Shown: positions 48,301 through 57,348 of the stretch, piece after piece
Layout of the letters: each line of letters opens with the position of its first letter
Position numbering within the stretch: the first letter of the stretch is position 1
Source: Megasphaera sp.
Lineage (GTDB): Bacteria; Bacillota; Negativicutes; Veillonellales; Megasphaeraceae
NCBI GenBank assembly: GCA_022486585.1
Contig: JAKVKI010000008.1
Span: forward strand, 1-64,000
Length of the DNA stretch: 64,000 nucleotides
Direction: 5' to 3'
The notes under the pieces: model-generated
What the model was told of the DNA's origin: nothing
The model's input: the letters and a program-made list of their open reading frames with translations, nothing else
Databases searched by the model: none
Translations under genes and position numbers: made by a program

Positions 48301-50208
48301 TTATCCTTTACGAGTAGCTGTAAGGTCTTTAATATGAGCAATAACTTCATCCAGCGTCTTCGCACCAAGGTCGCCTTTGGAACGATCACGAATGGATATG
48401 GTATTGCTTTCCATTTCTTTATCACCAATAACACCCATGTAAGGAACTTTTTCCATCTGCGCTTTACGAATCTTATAGCCGATTTTTTCATTACTTTCAT
48501 CGACTTCTACGCGGATGCCCTGTTTTTTCAGTTTTAACCGCAATTCTTTTGCAAAGGCGAGATGTTTTTCAGAAATCGGCAATAATTTGATCTGTACCGG
48601 AGCCAGCCATACAGGGAAAGCACCAGCATAGTTTTCAATGAGAATCCCGAGGAACCGTTCTACACTGCCAAAGCAGGTACGGTGAACCATGACTGGACGA
48701 TGTTTCTGTCCATCTTCACCAACATAGGTCATATCAAACCGTTCCGGCATGAGCATATCCAACTGAATCGTACCACACTGCCATGTACGACCGATAGAAT
48801 CTTTTACGTGGAAATCCAGTTTCGGACCATAGAATGCGCCGTCGCCTTCATTGACTACATACGGAATGCCCCGTTCTTCTACGACTTCACGAAGCGTATT
48901 CGTCGCCAGATCCCAAATTTCATCAGAACCCATAGAATCATCCGGACGAGTCGACAATTCTACATGATATTCAAGGCCAAACACTTTGTATGCTTTATCA
49001 AAGAGGTTGATGACGCCAGTAATTTCCTTCTTCATCTGGCTGGGAAGCATGAAAATATGAGCATCATCCTGCGTGAAGCAGCGAACACGGAACAAGCCAT
49101 GAAGGGCACCGTGCAATTCATGACGATGAACCAGTCCCAGTTCTGCCATACGCATCGGGAAGTCACGATAGCTGTGAACATTGCTCTTATAGACCAAGAT
49201 GCCGCCTGGGCAGTTCATCGGTTTGATTGCATACGGTTCATTATCAATCGTCGTGAAATACATGTTGTCACGGTAATGATCCCAATGACCGGATTGTTCC
49301 CATAACTGACGATTTAAGATGGTAGGCGTGCTGATTTCATCATAGTCAGCTTCATCATGCAATTCATACCAGAATTTTAACAGCGCTTTACGTAAAAGCA
49401 TTCCCTTGGGATGGAAGAACGGGAAGCCAGGTCCTTCTTCATGGAAACTGAAGAGATCCAACTGTTTCCCCAATTTACGATGATCACGTTTTTCAGCTTC
49501 TTCCATCATGTGGATATAGGCATCCAAATCGGATTTCTTTTCAAAGGCTGTCCCATAAATACGTTGAAGCATTTTATTATGTTCATCACCGCGCCAATAA
49601 GCACCAGCAACGGTCATGAGCTTAAAGGCTTTGACATGGCCTGTAGAAGCTACATGAGGGCCTGCACAAAGGTCTACGAAGTCACCTTGGCGATATAAAG
49701 AAATCTGTACATCTGCCGGCAGATCCTGGATCAATTCGACTTTATAGTCCTGACCAGCTTCTTTGAACATCTGGATTGCATCGTCACGAGATACGAGTTC
49801 TTTTGTCAGCGGAATATTTTCTTTGACGATCTTTGCCATTTCCGCTTCGATGGCTGCGAAGTCATCCTGTGTGAAACGATGGTCTGTATCCATGTCGTAA
49901 TAGAAACCGTTTTCAATAGAAGGGCCAATTGCAAACTTAACGCCTTTATATAAATGCTGAATAGCTTGTGCCATAATATGTGATGCTGTATGGCGTACTG
50001 TATCTTTCCCTTCTTGTGCATCAAAGGTCAGGAAATCGACAGTGGAGCCATCGACAATAGCTTCACGTAAATCTGTTACTTCTCCATTCACCTTTGCCAC
50101 TACTACTTTTTTAGCTAAACTGTTGCTCAACTGTTTTACTGCTTCGGCAAGAGAAATGCCGTCAGCAAACTGTTTTTTGCTACCGTCTTTCAATACTAAT
50201 TCTGCCAT
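48301..50208 (-). CDS. thrS: Threonyl-tRNA synthetase
   Basis: 635 residues. N-terminal TGS domain (1-60), editing domain with HTASHIMAQA (about 75), class II core with motif 1 around HPKGMLLRKALLKFWYE, catalytic zinc cysteine in MNCPGG, motif 2 (GLVHRHELHGALHGLFRVR), and a C-terminal anticodon-binding domain. Controlled by the T-box upstream. Confidence 0.97.
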   Translation of the reverse strand: MAELVLKDGSKKQFADGISLAEAVKQLSNSLAKKVVVAKVNGEVTDLREAIVDGSTVDFLTFDAQEGKDTVRHTASHIMAQAIQHLYKGVKFAIGPSIENGFYYDMDTDHRFTQDDFAAIEAEMAKIVKENIPLTKELVSRDDAIQMFKEAGQDYKVELIQDLPADVQISLYRQGDFVDLCAGPHVASTGHVKAFKLMTVAGAYWRGDEHNKMLQRIYGTAFEKKSDLDAYIHMMEEAEKRDHRKLGKQLDLFSFHEEGPGFPFFHPKGMLLRKALLKFWYELHDEADYDEISTPTILNRQLWEQSGHWDHYRDNMYFTTIDNEPYAIKPMNCPGGILVYKSNVHSYRDFPMRMAELGLVHRHELHGALHGLFRVRCFTQDDAHIFMLPSQMKKEITGVINLFDKAYKVFGLEYHVELSTRPDDSMGSDEIWDLATNTLREVVEERGIPYVVNEGDGAFYGPKLDFHVKDSIGRTWQCGTIQLDMLMPERFDMTYVGEDGQKHRPVMVHRTCFGSVERFLGILIENYAGAFPVWLAPVQIKLLPISEKHLAFAKELRLKLKKQGIRVEVDESNEKIGYKIRKAQMEKVPYMGVIGDKEMESNTISIRDRSKGDLGAKTLDEVIAHIKDLTATRKG

Positions 50209-50291
50209 TATGATTCCTCCTTAACCTGTTACAACCGCTTGTAAGCTTCGTCGCACGATACGATGCGCTGACGATTCCGGTTGAAATCAAC

Positions 50292-50320
50292 AAAAAAAGC
50301 CCTCGTCCTCAAGGGACGAG
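50292..50320 (-). terminator. T-box attenuator terminator
   Basis: CTCGTCC/GGACGAG stem with a short loop, followed by GGGC and seven U on the minus strand. Its formation competes with the T-box antiterminator. Confidence 0.85.
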
Positions 50321-50538
50321 AGCAATACTCACGTGGTTCCACCCTAGTTCACCGGCATAGCCGATGTACTCGAACGCCATAACGGTGCGACCGGATCACT
50401 GTACTGAATTCCAATGATCAGCTCCAAGGCGGTAATGAACCAATGCTCTATAGGATAGTCACACCCTGTATATCCTTCTCTGAATAGCGCATATAGACCA
50501 TATTGTCCTTTTCAAAGCTATTACATATTTCTATGTAT
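50292..50538 (-). promoter_or_regulatory. T-box riboswitch of thrS
   Basis: The leader contains the invariant T-box sequence AGGGTGGAACCACG (minus strand, 50330-50345) that pairs with the uncharged tRNA 3' end, followed by a rho-independent terminator. A stem I region lies upstream (about 50400-50535). The downstream gene indicates tRNA-Thr as ligand; I could not place the specifier codon with certainty. Confidence 0.93.
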
Positions 50539-50544
50539 GTGTAG

Positions 50545-50573
50545 ATTATACGTCGGCACCAGGCCCTTGTCAA
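50545..50573 (-). promoter_or_regulatory. Promoter of the thrS leader
   Basis: Perfect consensus on the minus strand: TTGACA, 17 nt, TATAAT. Confidence 0.9.
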
Positions 50574-50602
50574 GCAATTCTAAAGAAAATACTGCCTATG
50601 TC

Positions 50603-50634
50603 AAAAAAAGAGTTGCCACGAAGGCAACTCTTTT
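50603..50634 (-). terminator. Terminator after etfA
   Basis: An 11-bp perfect stem (AAAGAGTTGCC/GGCAACTCTTT) with a 5-nt loop and a run of U on the minus strand, about 20 nt after the etfA stop. Confidence 0.85.
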
Positions 50635-50653
50635 GTACATATAGCATATTAAA

Positions 50654-51667
50654 TTAAGCTTTAGCTTTCTTAATAGCATCTGTAAGTTTCGGTACAACAG
50701 TGAATGCATCACCAACGATACCATAATCGCAGACCTGGAAGATAGGAGCATCTTCGTCTTTGTTGATAGCGATAATGCAATCAGAGCCGGACATACCAGC
50801 CAAATGCTGAATAGCACCAGAAATGCCGCAAGCAATATAGATCTTAGGACCTACTGTTTTGCCTGTCTGGCCAACCTGATGGAGAGCATCGATCCAGCCA
50901 GCATCAACAGCTGCACGAGATGCACCAACAGCACCGCCCAAGAGGTCAGCTAAGTCTTTCAACATACCTGTGAAAGGATCAGCGCCATTCATGCCACGGC
51001 CGCCGGAAACGATAACGTCAGCTTCTTCAAGTTTAACACCGCTGCCACCCATTTTAATGAGTTCAACGAATTTAGTCATGAAGTCAGCGTCTGTTAATTT
51101 AGCTGTTTTTTCGATAACTTCGCCTGTTGCAGAAGCATCAGGAACCGGTTTCTTAAATACGTTAGGACGTACAGTACCCATCTGCGGACGGTTATCCGGG
51201 CAAATGATTTCAGCCATGATGTTGCCGCCCAAAGCCGGACGAGTCCAAACGATGGTTTTTCCGTCATCATCAACAGCGAGGCCTGTGCAGTCAGCAGTAA
51301 GACCAGTTTTCAACGTGTTAGCTACACGAGGGCCGAGGTCACGGCCGATGTTTGTAGCGCCAACGAGGAATACGTTCGGTTTTTCTTCTTCGAAGAAATC
51401 GCTGATGCATTTTGCATATGCAGTCGTATTGTATTGTTCCAATTTCGGATCATCATATACATATACTTTATGAGCGCCGTTAGCGATCAGTTCTTGAGCC
51501 AACGGTTTTACGTTGTAGCCAATTAAGATAGCGCCTACTTCGTCACCGATGGTATCAGCCAATTTACGAGCCTGACCCAACAGTTCGAAAGATACGTTAC
51601 GTAATTTGCCTTCAAATTGTTCAGCAATTACATAAATGCCTTTGTATTCTGCTAAATCCATTTTCAC
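50654..51667 (-). CDS. etfA: Electron transfer flavoprotein, alpha subunit
   Basis: 337 residues. N-terminal adenine-nucleotide-type domain (1-190) and a C-terminal FAD domain with VSGGRGMNG, DAGWIDALHQVGQTGKTVGP and ACGISGAIQHLAGM. Partner of EtfB. The pair passes electrons between NADH, ferredoxin and butyryl-CoA dehydrogenase. Last gene of bcd-etfB-etfA. Confidence 0.96.
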   Translation of the reverse strand: MKMDLAEYKGIYVIAEQFEGKLRNVSFELLGQARKLADTIGDEVGAILIGYNVKPLAQELIANGAHKVYVYDDPKLEQYNTTAYAKCISDFFEEEKPNVFLVGATNIGRDLGPRVANTLKTGLTADCTGLAVDDDGKTIVWTRPALGGNIMAEIICPDNRPQMGTVRPNVFKKPVPDASATGEVIEKTAKLTDADFMTKFVELIKMGGSGVKLEEADVIVSGGRGMNGADPFTGMLKDLADLLGGAVGASRAAVDAGWIDALHQVGQTGKTVGPKIYIACGISGAIQHLAGMSGSDCIIAINKDEDAPIFQVCDYGIVGDAFTVVPKLTDAIKKAKA

Positions 51668-51682
51668 ATTTCCTCCTTAGAA

Positions 51683-52495
51683 TTAAAGTATCTTCTTTTC
51701 CGTCAAGTTTTCCATCAACGTATCTACAGCTACCTGCGGATCTTCTTCGTTGATAATCAGACCCTGTGTTCTCTGAGGCGGAGTGAAAATTTTACGGACT
51801 TTTGTCGGTGAACCACTTAAACCAAGGCGGCTTTCATCAATGGTGAGGTCGTCAACATGTACTTCAGGAATTTCACGACGTTTTGCTTTCATCGTACCAC
51901 GAATGGTCGGGAAGCGCGGTTCGTTCAATTCTTTAACGGCAGTAATCAAAACAGGGAAGTTAGCTTCTGTTACGATGTAGCCTTCTTCATTTTGCTGTTT
52001 AACAGTAACTTTTTTAGCTGCTGCATCAACATCAATATGAGCTGCATAGGTGAGCTGCGGGATATTCAGTTCGCAAGCGATCTGAGGACCAACCTGTGCT
52101 GTATCACCATCAATAGCCTGTTTGCCGCAAAGAATGATATCAAACATATCAATTCCTTTATCAGCAGCAATTTTTTTGATAACCTGGGAAATGCTGTAGC
52201 CTGTAGCTAATGTATCAGAGCCGCCAACTTTGCGGTCAGTGAACAAATAAGCATCGTCAGCGCCCATAGCTAAACCTTCGCGCAATACGTCAGCAGCCTG
52301 CGGGGGTCCCATTGTAAGCAATGTTACTTTCGTATCCTTATCAGCATCTTTCATCTGGAGAGCTGCTTCCAAAGCATTCTGGTCAAAAGGATTGAAAATG
52401 TTAGGAACACCAGCACGAATGACGGTATGTTTTTCTGGGTCAATCTTTACTTCTGCTGTGTCCGGAACTTGTTTGACACATACCAATATTTCCAT
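51683..52495 (-). CDS. etfB: Electron transfer flavoprotein, beta subunit
   Basis: 270 residues. VCVKQVPDTAEVKIDPE opening. The LFTDRKVGGSDTLATGY segment resembles the motif that binds the second, bifurcating FAD in clostridial and Megasphaera-type Etf, and CGKQAIDGDTAQVGP follows. This supports electron bifurcation (NADH to ferredoxin plus crotonyl-CoA), inferred by family resemblance. Confidence 0.95.
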   Translation of the reverse strand: MEILVCVKQVPDTAEVKIDPEKHTVIRAGVPNIFNPFDQNALEAALQMKDADKDTKVTLLTMGPPQAADVLREGLAMGADDAYLFTDRKVGGSDTLATGYSISQVIKKIAADKGIDMFDIILCGKQAIDGDTAQVGPQIACELNIPQLTYAAHIDVDAAAKKVTVKQQNEEGYIVTEANFPVLITAVKELNEPRFPTIRGTMKAKRREIPEVHVDDLTIDESRLGLSGSPTKVRKIFTPPQRTQGLIINEEDPQVAVDTLMENLTEKKIL

Positions 52496-52573
52496 TTACG
52501 TTTGCCTCCTAAAATATCTTTTATTTAACAGGCTTGGCCGACCGGCCAAGCCTGCGTCAAACATAATTTTAAA

Positions 52574-53713
52574 TTACCGCAACAAAGCGCCAGCTGTAAC
52601 CATCAACTGAACTTCGTTGGTGCCTTCATAAATCTGAGTGATCTTAGCATCACGCATATGACGAGCAACCGGATATTCTTCGCTGTAGCCATAGCCGCCG
52701 AAGATCTGAACTGCTTCTGTGGAAACGCGCATAGCAACGTCAGAAGCAACTCTCTTAGCAATAGCTGCATCAATGCTGAACGGAATGCCAGCTTGTTTAC
52801 GTGTAGCTGCTTTGTAAACGAGGTTACGAGCTGCTTCGATCTGCATCTTCATGTCAGCCAATTTGAAGGAAATGGACTGGAATTTGCAGAGCGGACGGCC
52901 AAACTGTACACGCTGTTTGGAATATTCAACAGCATCAGCCAAAGCTGCTTCTGCAATGCCGAGAGCCTGAGCAGCAACGCCGATACGGCCGCCGTCCAAT
53001 GTCATCATAGCAATCTTGAAGCCTTTGCCTTCTTCGCCGAGGAGGTTTTCAGCAGGAACTTTGACGTCCTGGAAAATCAATTCTTCGGTCTGAGAAGTAT
53101 GGATGCCCAATTTGTCTTCTTTTTTACCAAAGGTGAAGCCTTCCATGCCTTTTTCAATGATGAAGGCTGTAATGCCGTGGTTGCCTTTGGATTTGTCTGT
53201 CATAGCGAAGACAACATAGATATCAGCAGCGCCAGCATTGGTGATGAAGATCTTGGAGCCGTTCAATACATAATGGTCGCCTTCTTTGACAGCAACAGTC
53301 TGCTGACCAGAAGCATCAGTACCAGCGTTCGGTTCGGTTAAACCAAATGCACCAAGTTTTGTACCTTCGCAAAGCGGTGTGAGGTATTTTTCTTTCTGAG
53401 CGTCTGTACCAAACTGCCAAATCGGGTTAGCGCAGAGGGATACTGTGCCGGACAATGTGATAGAAACGCCAGCATCAAATTTAGCCAATTCTTCAACAAC
53501 GAGGATATAGCTCAAAACGTCTGCTTCAGCACCACCGTACTGTTCTGGGAAATAAATGCCGCCCATACCCATATCAAGCAATTCTTTTGTGAGGTTTTCA
53601 TCATAAATGCCCTTGTGGTCACGTTCCATGATCGTCGGTGCCAATTTCTTTTCGCCAAAGCTGTGTGCTAATCTTACAAACTCTTTTTGAACATCATCCA
53701 ATTCAAAATCCAT
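52574..53713 (-). CDS. bcd: Short-chain acyl-CoA (butyryl-CoA) dehydrogenase
   Basis: 379-residue flavoprotein reducing crotonyl-CoA (or hexenoyl-CoA) in butyrate/caproate formation. FAD-contact segment FGLTEPNAGTDASGQ near residue 125, second signature in the C-terminal half (QIFGGYGYSEEYPVARHMRDA), and the catalytic base glutamate in QIYEGTNEVQ near the end. Directly followed by etfB and etfA, as in Megasphaera and clostridia. Substrate chain length cannot be fixed. Confidence 0.93.
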   Translation of the reverse strand: MDFELDDVQKEFVRLAHSFGEKKLAPTIMERDHKGIYDENLTKELLDMGMGGIYFPEQYGGAEADVLSYILVVEELAKFDAGVSITLSGTVSLCANPIWQFGTDAQKEKYLTPLCEGTKLGAFGLTEPNAGTDASGQQTVAVKEGDHYVLNGSKIFITNAGAADIYVVFAMTDKSKGNHGITAFIIEKGMEGFTFGKKEDKLGIHTSQTEELIFQDVKVPAENLLGEEGKGFKIAMMTLDGGRIGVAAQALGIAEAALADAVEYSKQRVQFGRPLCKFQSISFKLADMKMQIEAARNLVYKAATRKQAGIPFSIDAAIAKRVASDVAMRVSTEAVQIFGGYGYSEEYPVARHMRDAKITQIYEGTNEVQLMVTAGALLR

Positions 53714-54087
53714 GTTTTTCCACTCTCCTTAGAATATGTGTTAAATAGTAAAAACTAAGAAATAACCTTGGTTGTGTCATAAACGATACCATACACAATC
53801 CTTAAAATGCTTACATTTGAATTGTACAACTTTTCACAAATTAAATCAATAGAAAAAGGCAACTAACAGACAATGTAACTATTCAATTTAGTAATAGCTT
53901 TATATTTGCTAGACCATTTAGTACTAAACAAATCCATTTCTAGCATAATTTTTCTATTTTTCTACCATATATAGGTGGTATTTTCTATATATGGTACGCT
54001 ATTACCATGTACAATACATCATTTCCATCGTTTCCCCTATAGGGCACACAAAGGCCGCTATACGTTATACTGATTTCGAGCATTATT
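53714..54087. other. AT-rich control region upstream of bcd
   Basis: About 370 bp without a gene. It holds the bcd promoter and Rex-like site, a perfect 12-bp palindrome TTTAGTACTAAA at 53917-53928, and a second TTTAGTA at 53887. These could be binding sites for a further regulator. No ORF recognised. Confidence 0.5.
53821..53849 (-). promoter_or_regulatory. Promoter of bcd-etfB-etfA with a Rex-like site
   Basis: Minus strand TTGATT, 17 nt, TACAAT. Covering the spacer and -10 is TTGTACAACTTTTCACAA (53822-53839), which keeps the TTGT-N10-ACAA frame of the Rex box with three mismatches to TTGTTAANNNNTTAACAA. Rex controls bcd-etf operons in clostridia by sensing NADH/NAD+. Confidence 0.55.
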
Positions 54088-54702
54088 TCACAAGGCCTGC
54101 ATCTGCCGCCGTATAGACAAGAAATTAGCAATGATCTGTGCTGTAATCCCCCAAATGATCCGCTGTCCATAGCGATAGAAAAGCACATCGTATGTCCGCC
54201 GCTGCTTCCATCCCTGCTGCCTCGACAAGGCCATATCAGACGGAAAGCCCGGTGCCGGTTTGGTCGCTATATCAATTTTATATACTTCAGGAATCGTCGC
54301 GGCAAACCATGGCAGTGGCACTGTAAAGGTTTCAGCAATTTCACCGCGGCTGATCGTAAATGTATGGGTATCCATACAGGCCGCAAAAGGCCATACAGTG
54401 ACCCCTACTGGCGATTCTACATAATCGAGCGGCCCTAGTACATGGATCTGCGCCGCCGCTACACCCAGCTCTTCCCTCGTTTCACGGAGAGCCGCTTCGA
54501 GAGGGCTGTTATCGCCTTCTTCGATGCCGCCACCGGGAAAACAAATATCACCGGGTTGCCACGTGAGTTTACTGCTGCGCACTTCAAAGACGAGCTGCTC
54601 CTGTCCGTCCACGTGTACAACAGGGACCAGCACCGCCGTCTGTGCTGTATTCAGGCAGGAATTCTGCCGAACGACACGGTCCGGCCAAGGTTCGTAATTC
54701 AT
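54088..54702 (-). CDS. Nudix hydrolase, CoA pyrophosphatase-like
   Basis: 204 residues from ATG 54702, which follows AAAGGAG; the track start lies inside the leuS terminator. Nudix box GGGIEEGDNSPLEAALRETREELG. The preceding VFEVRSSKLTWQPGDICFPG matches the CoA-diphosphatase (UPF0035) signature. Probably cleaves CoA or acyl-CoA to phosphopantetheine compounds. Lies downstream of leuS on the same strand, behind its terminator. Confidence 0.88.
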   Translation of the reverse strand: MNYEPWPDRVVRQNSCLNTAQTAVLVPVVHVDGQEQLVFEVRSSKLTWQPGDICFPGGGIEEGDNSPLEAALRETREELGVAAAQIHVLGPLDYVESPVGVTVWPFAACMDTHTFTISRGEIAETFTVPLPWFAATIPEVYKIDIATKPAPGFPSDMALSRQQGWKQRRTYDVLFYRYGQRIIWGITAQIIANFLSIRRQMQAL

Positions 54703-54715
54703 GGCGCTCCTTTCC

Positions 54716-54757
54716 AAAAAAAGCTGCAAGAAGGCTGACAACCAGTCCCCTTGCAGC
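54716..54757 (-). terminator. Terminator after leuS
   Basis: An 8-bp perfect stem (GCTGCAAG/CTTGCAGC) with a long loop and seven U on the minus strand, 19 nt after the leuS stop. Confidence 0.8.
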
Positions 54758-54775
54758 AAGCTATACCTCTTGATT

Positions 54776-57259
54776 CTATTTTACTACGATGTTAATGATC
54801 TTCTTAGGAATGAAAATGAATTTCACGATTTTCTTGCCGTCAGTGAATTCTTTGACCCGCGGCAATGTAAAGACTTTATCATGCAATTCATCCTGACTGA
54901 TATCAACAGCGACGTTAATGCGTTCGCGCACTTTACCGTTGATCTGAATCGGCATTTCGATTTCTTCTACAGCAAGCGCACTCGTATCGATAGTCGGCCA
55001 ATCCTGTTGATGGACAGAACCGCTGAAGCCGCAGGTCTGCCACAATTCTTCCGTAATATGCGGTGTGAACGGAGCTAATACTTTCAACAGGTTCGTATTG
55101 ACTTCATTCGCTACATCCTTACGGATCGTCGTATTTTTATCTACATAGGAATACATAGCATTGACATATTCCATGATGGAGCTGACCGCTGTATTGAGTG
55201 CATAATGACCATCTGTACCCTTTACGTCATTCGTTACTTTGACCAGCGACGTGAATTCCTGGAAACGAAGTTCCTTTTCTTCTTTTGTATACGGACGGCT
55301 TGCATCGTCACCAGTTTTAGCCAAATCATTGAACTGATGAGCAATACGCCATACCCGGTTGAGGAAACGGAACGAACCTTCTACGCCTGTATCATACCAG
55401 GCCAGATCACGTTCTGGCGGTGCTGCGAAAAGGATGAACAAGCGGCCTGTATCGGCACCGTATTTGCTGACGATTTCTTCCGGCGATACGACATTGCCTT
55501 TAGACTTGGACATTTTGCTGCCATCCAGCAGTACCATGCCCTGTGTCAGGAGCCGTTCGAACGGTTCCACCGCATCGCAAAGGCCGGCATCATGGAAGAC
55601 TTTCATAAAGAATCGAGAATACATCAAATGCAGGACAGCATGTTCGATACCGCCGATGTATTGATCGACATTCATCCAGTGGTTGGCCTTCTTCGGATCC
55701 CACGCTTGTGTATCGTTACGAGCATCGATGTAGCGCAAGAAATACCATGACGAGCATACGAAGGTATCAATCGTATCGGTTTCCCGTGTCGCCGGTCCGC
55801 CGCATTTCGGACACGTACAATGGACGAATTTTTCACTCGTAGCCAGCGGTGATACAGCACCGGCCGTAAACGTGACGTCTTCCGGTAATTTTACTGGCAG
55901 CTGGTCTTCTGGAACGAGCTGTTCGCCGCATTTCGGGCAATATACGACCGGAATAGGCGCACCCCAGTAACGCTGACGGGATATGAGCCAGTCGCGCAAC
56001 CGATACGTAACAGTGGCATGGCCACGATGATGTTCTTCCAGCCATTTGATGATTGCTTTCTGCCCTTCTTCAATGGACAGGCCGTCAAATTCACCGGAAT
56101 TGATCAAATAGCCCGGTCCGCTGTAGGCTTCTTTGACGTCGCCGCTATAATCGATTTTGCCTTCCGGATCCTGAATGACATAGCGAATAGGGATATCATA
56201 TTTTTTGCAGAATTCAAAGTCACGCTGGTCATGGCCGGCAACGCCCATGACAGCCCCGGTCCCGTAGTCGATGAGGACATAGTTAGCAATCCAGATAGGC
56301 ACCTTTTCATCAGTAACAGGGTTAATTGCATAGGAGCCCGTGAACATACCTTCTTTTTCCGTATCGTTAGATGTACGTTCAATATCGCTCTGATTCTTTA
56401 ATTTATCAATAAATGCTTGTAATTCTCCTTCGTTCGGTTTGCCCTTGATGAGCTGTTCGACAAAGGGATGTTCTGCTGCCAGTACGACGAAGGATGTACC
56501 ACAAATCGTATCGACACGAGTAGAGAACATGTCCAAGGTTTCATGGATTTCCGGAATATCGAAGGTAAATGTAGCACCTTCACTGCGGCCGATCCAATTT
56601 TTCTGCATGGTCTTGACCCGTTCCGGCCAGCCCGGCAACAGTTTCAGATCATCTAACAGGCGGTCTGCATAGTCTGTAATCTTAAAGAACCATTGTTTCA
56701 AGTCTTTTTTGACGACAGGTGTATCACAGCGCCAGCATTTACCGTCAATGACCTGTTCATTGGCCAGTACAGTATTGCAGTGTTCACACCAGTTGACTTT
56801 CGCTTCTTTACGATACGCCAAGCCTCGTTTATACAGGAGTTCAAAGACCCACTGCGTCCATTTATAATATTTTTCATGACACGTTGCGACTTCCCGGTCC
56901 CAGTCATAGGACAGACCCAGGGCCTTCTGCTGACGCGTCATATTTTCGATATTGCTGTACGTCCATTCCGCTGGCGGAATGTTGTGCTGAATAGCGGCAT
57001 TTTCTGCCGGCATGCCAAAGGCATCATAGCCCATCGGATGAAGGACATTATACCCATTCATACGACGGTAACGGGCAATGACGTCGCCAATCGTGTAGTT
57101 GCGTACATGGCCCATATGGAGATTGCCCGAAGGATACGGGAACATTTCCAATACGTAGTACGGCGGTTTGCCATTGTCATCAGGGCAGCAATCGCATTTC
57201 GTATCCTGCCAAATTTTCTGCCATTTTTTTTCTATTTCTTGAGGAATATATTTTTCCAA
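54776..57259 (-). CDS. leuS: Leucyl-tRNA synthetase
   Basis: 827 residues, bacterial type. HIGH-like HMGHVRNYTIGDVIARY, CP1 editing domain (about 225-420), a zinc-like CPKCGEQ/CPKCGG insert near 440-485, and KMSKSKGN near 580. No T-box was seen upstream in the short gap to the next gene. Confidence 0.97.
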   Translation of the reverse strand: MEKYIPQEIEKKWQKIWQDTKCDCCPDDNGKPPYYVLEMFPYPSGNLHMGHVRNYTIGDVIARYRRMNGYNVLHPMGYDAFGMPAENAAIQHNIPPAEWTYSNIENMTRQQKALGLSYDWDREVATCHEKYYKWTQWVFELLYKRGLAYRKEAKVNWCEHCNTVLANEQVIDGKCWRCDTPVVKKDLKQWFFKITDYADRLLDDLKLLPGWPERVKTMQKNWIGRSEGATFTFDIPEIHETLDMFSTRVDTICGTSFVVLAAEHPFVEQLIKGKPNEGELQAFIDKLKNQSDIERTSNDTEKEGMFTGSYAINPVTDEKVPIWIANYVLIDYGTGAVMGVAGHDQRDFEFCKKYDIPIRYVIQDPEGKIDYSGDVKEAYSGPGYLINSGEFDGLSIEEGQKAIIKWLEEHHRGHATVTYRLRDWLISRQRYWGAPIPVVYCPKCGEQLVPEDQLPVKLPEDVTFTAGAVSPLATSEKFVHCTCPKCGGPATRETDTIDTFVCSSWYFLRYIDARNDTQAWDPKKANHWMNVDQYIGGIEHAVLHLMYSRFFMKVFHDAGLCDAVEPFERLLTQGMVLLDGSKMSKSKGNVVSPEEIVSKYGADTGRLFILFAAPPERDLAWYDTGVEGSFRFLNRVWRIAHQFNDLAKTGDDASRPYTKEEKELRFQEFTSLVKVTNDVKGTDGHYALNTAVSSIMEYVNAMYSYVDKNTTIRKDVANEVNTNLLKVLAPFTPHITEELWQTCGFSGSVHQQDWPTIDTSALAVEEIEMPIQINGKVRERINVAVDISQDELHDKVFTLPRVKEFTDGKKIVKFIFIPKKIINIVVK

Positions 57260-57348
57260 TTCATAGGCCTCCTATTTCACATCCGACAAGCGGGATTTAC
57301 CCATGGCTGTCGTAGCGCTGTTGTTAATATTATAGTGTGCGTGCGTCG

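Noticed and set aside
48682-49305. 207-residue plus-strand ORF
   Set aside because: Antisense to thrS; no family features.
52658-53341. 227-residue plus-strand ORF
   Set aside because: Shadow of bcd on the opposite strand.
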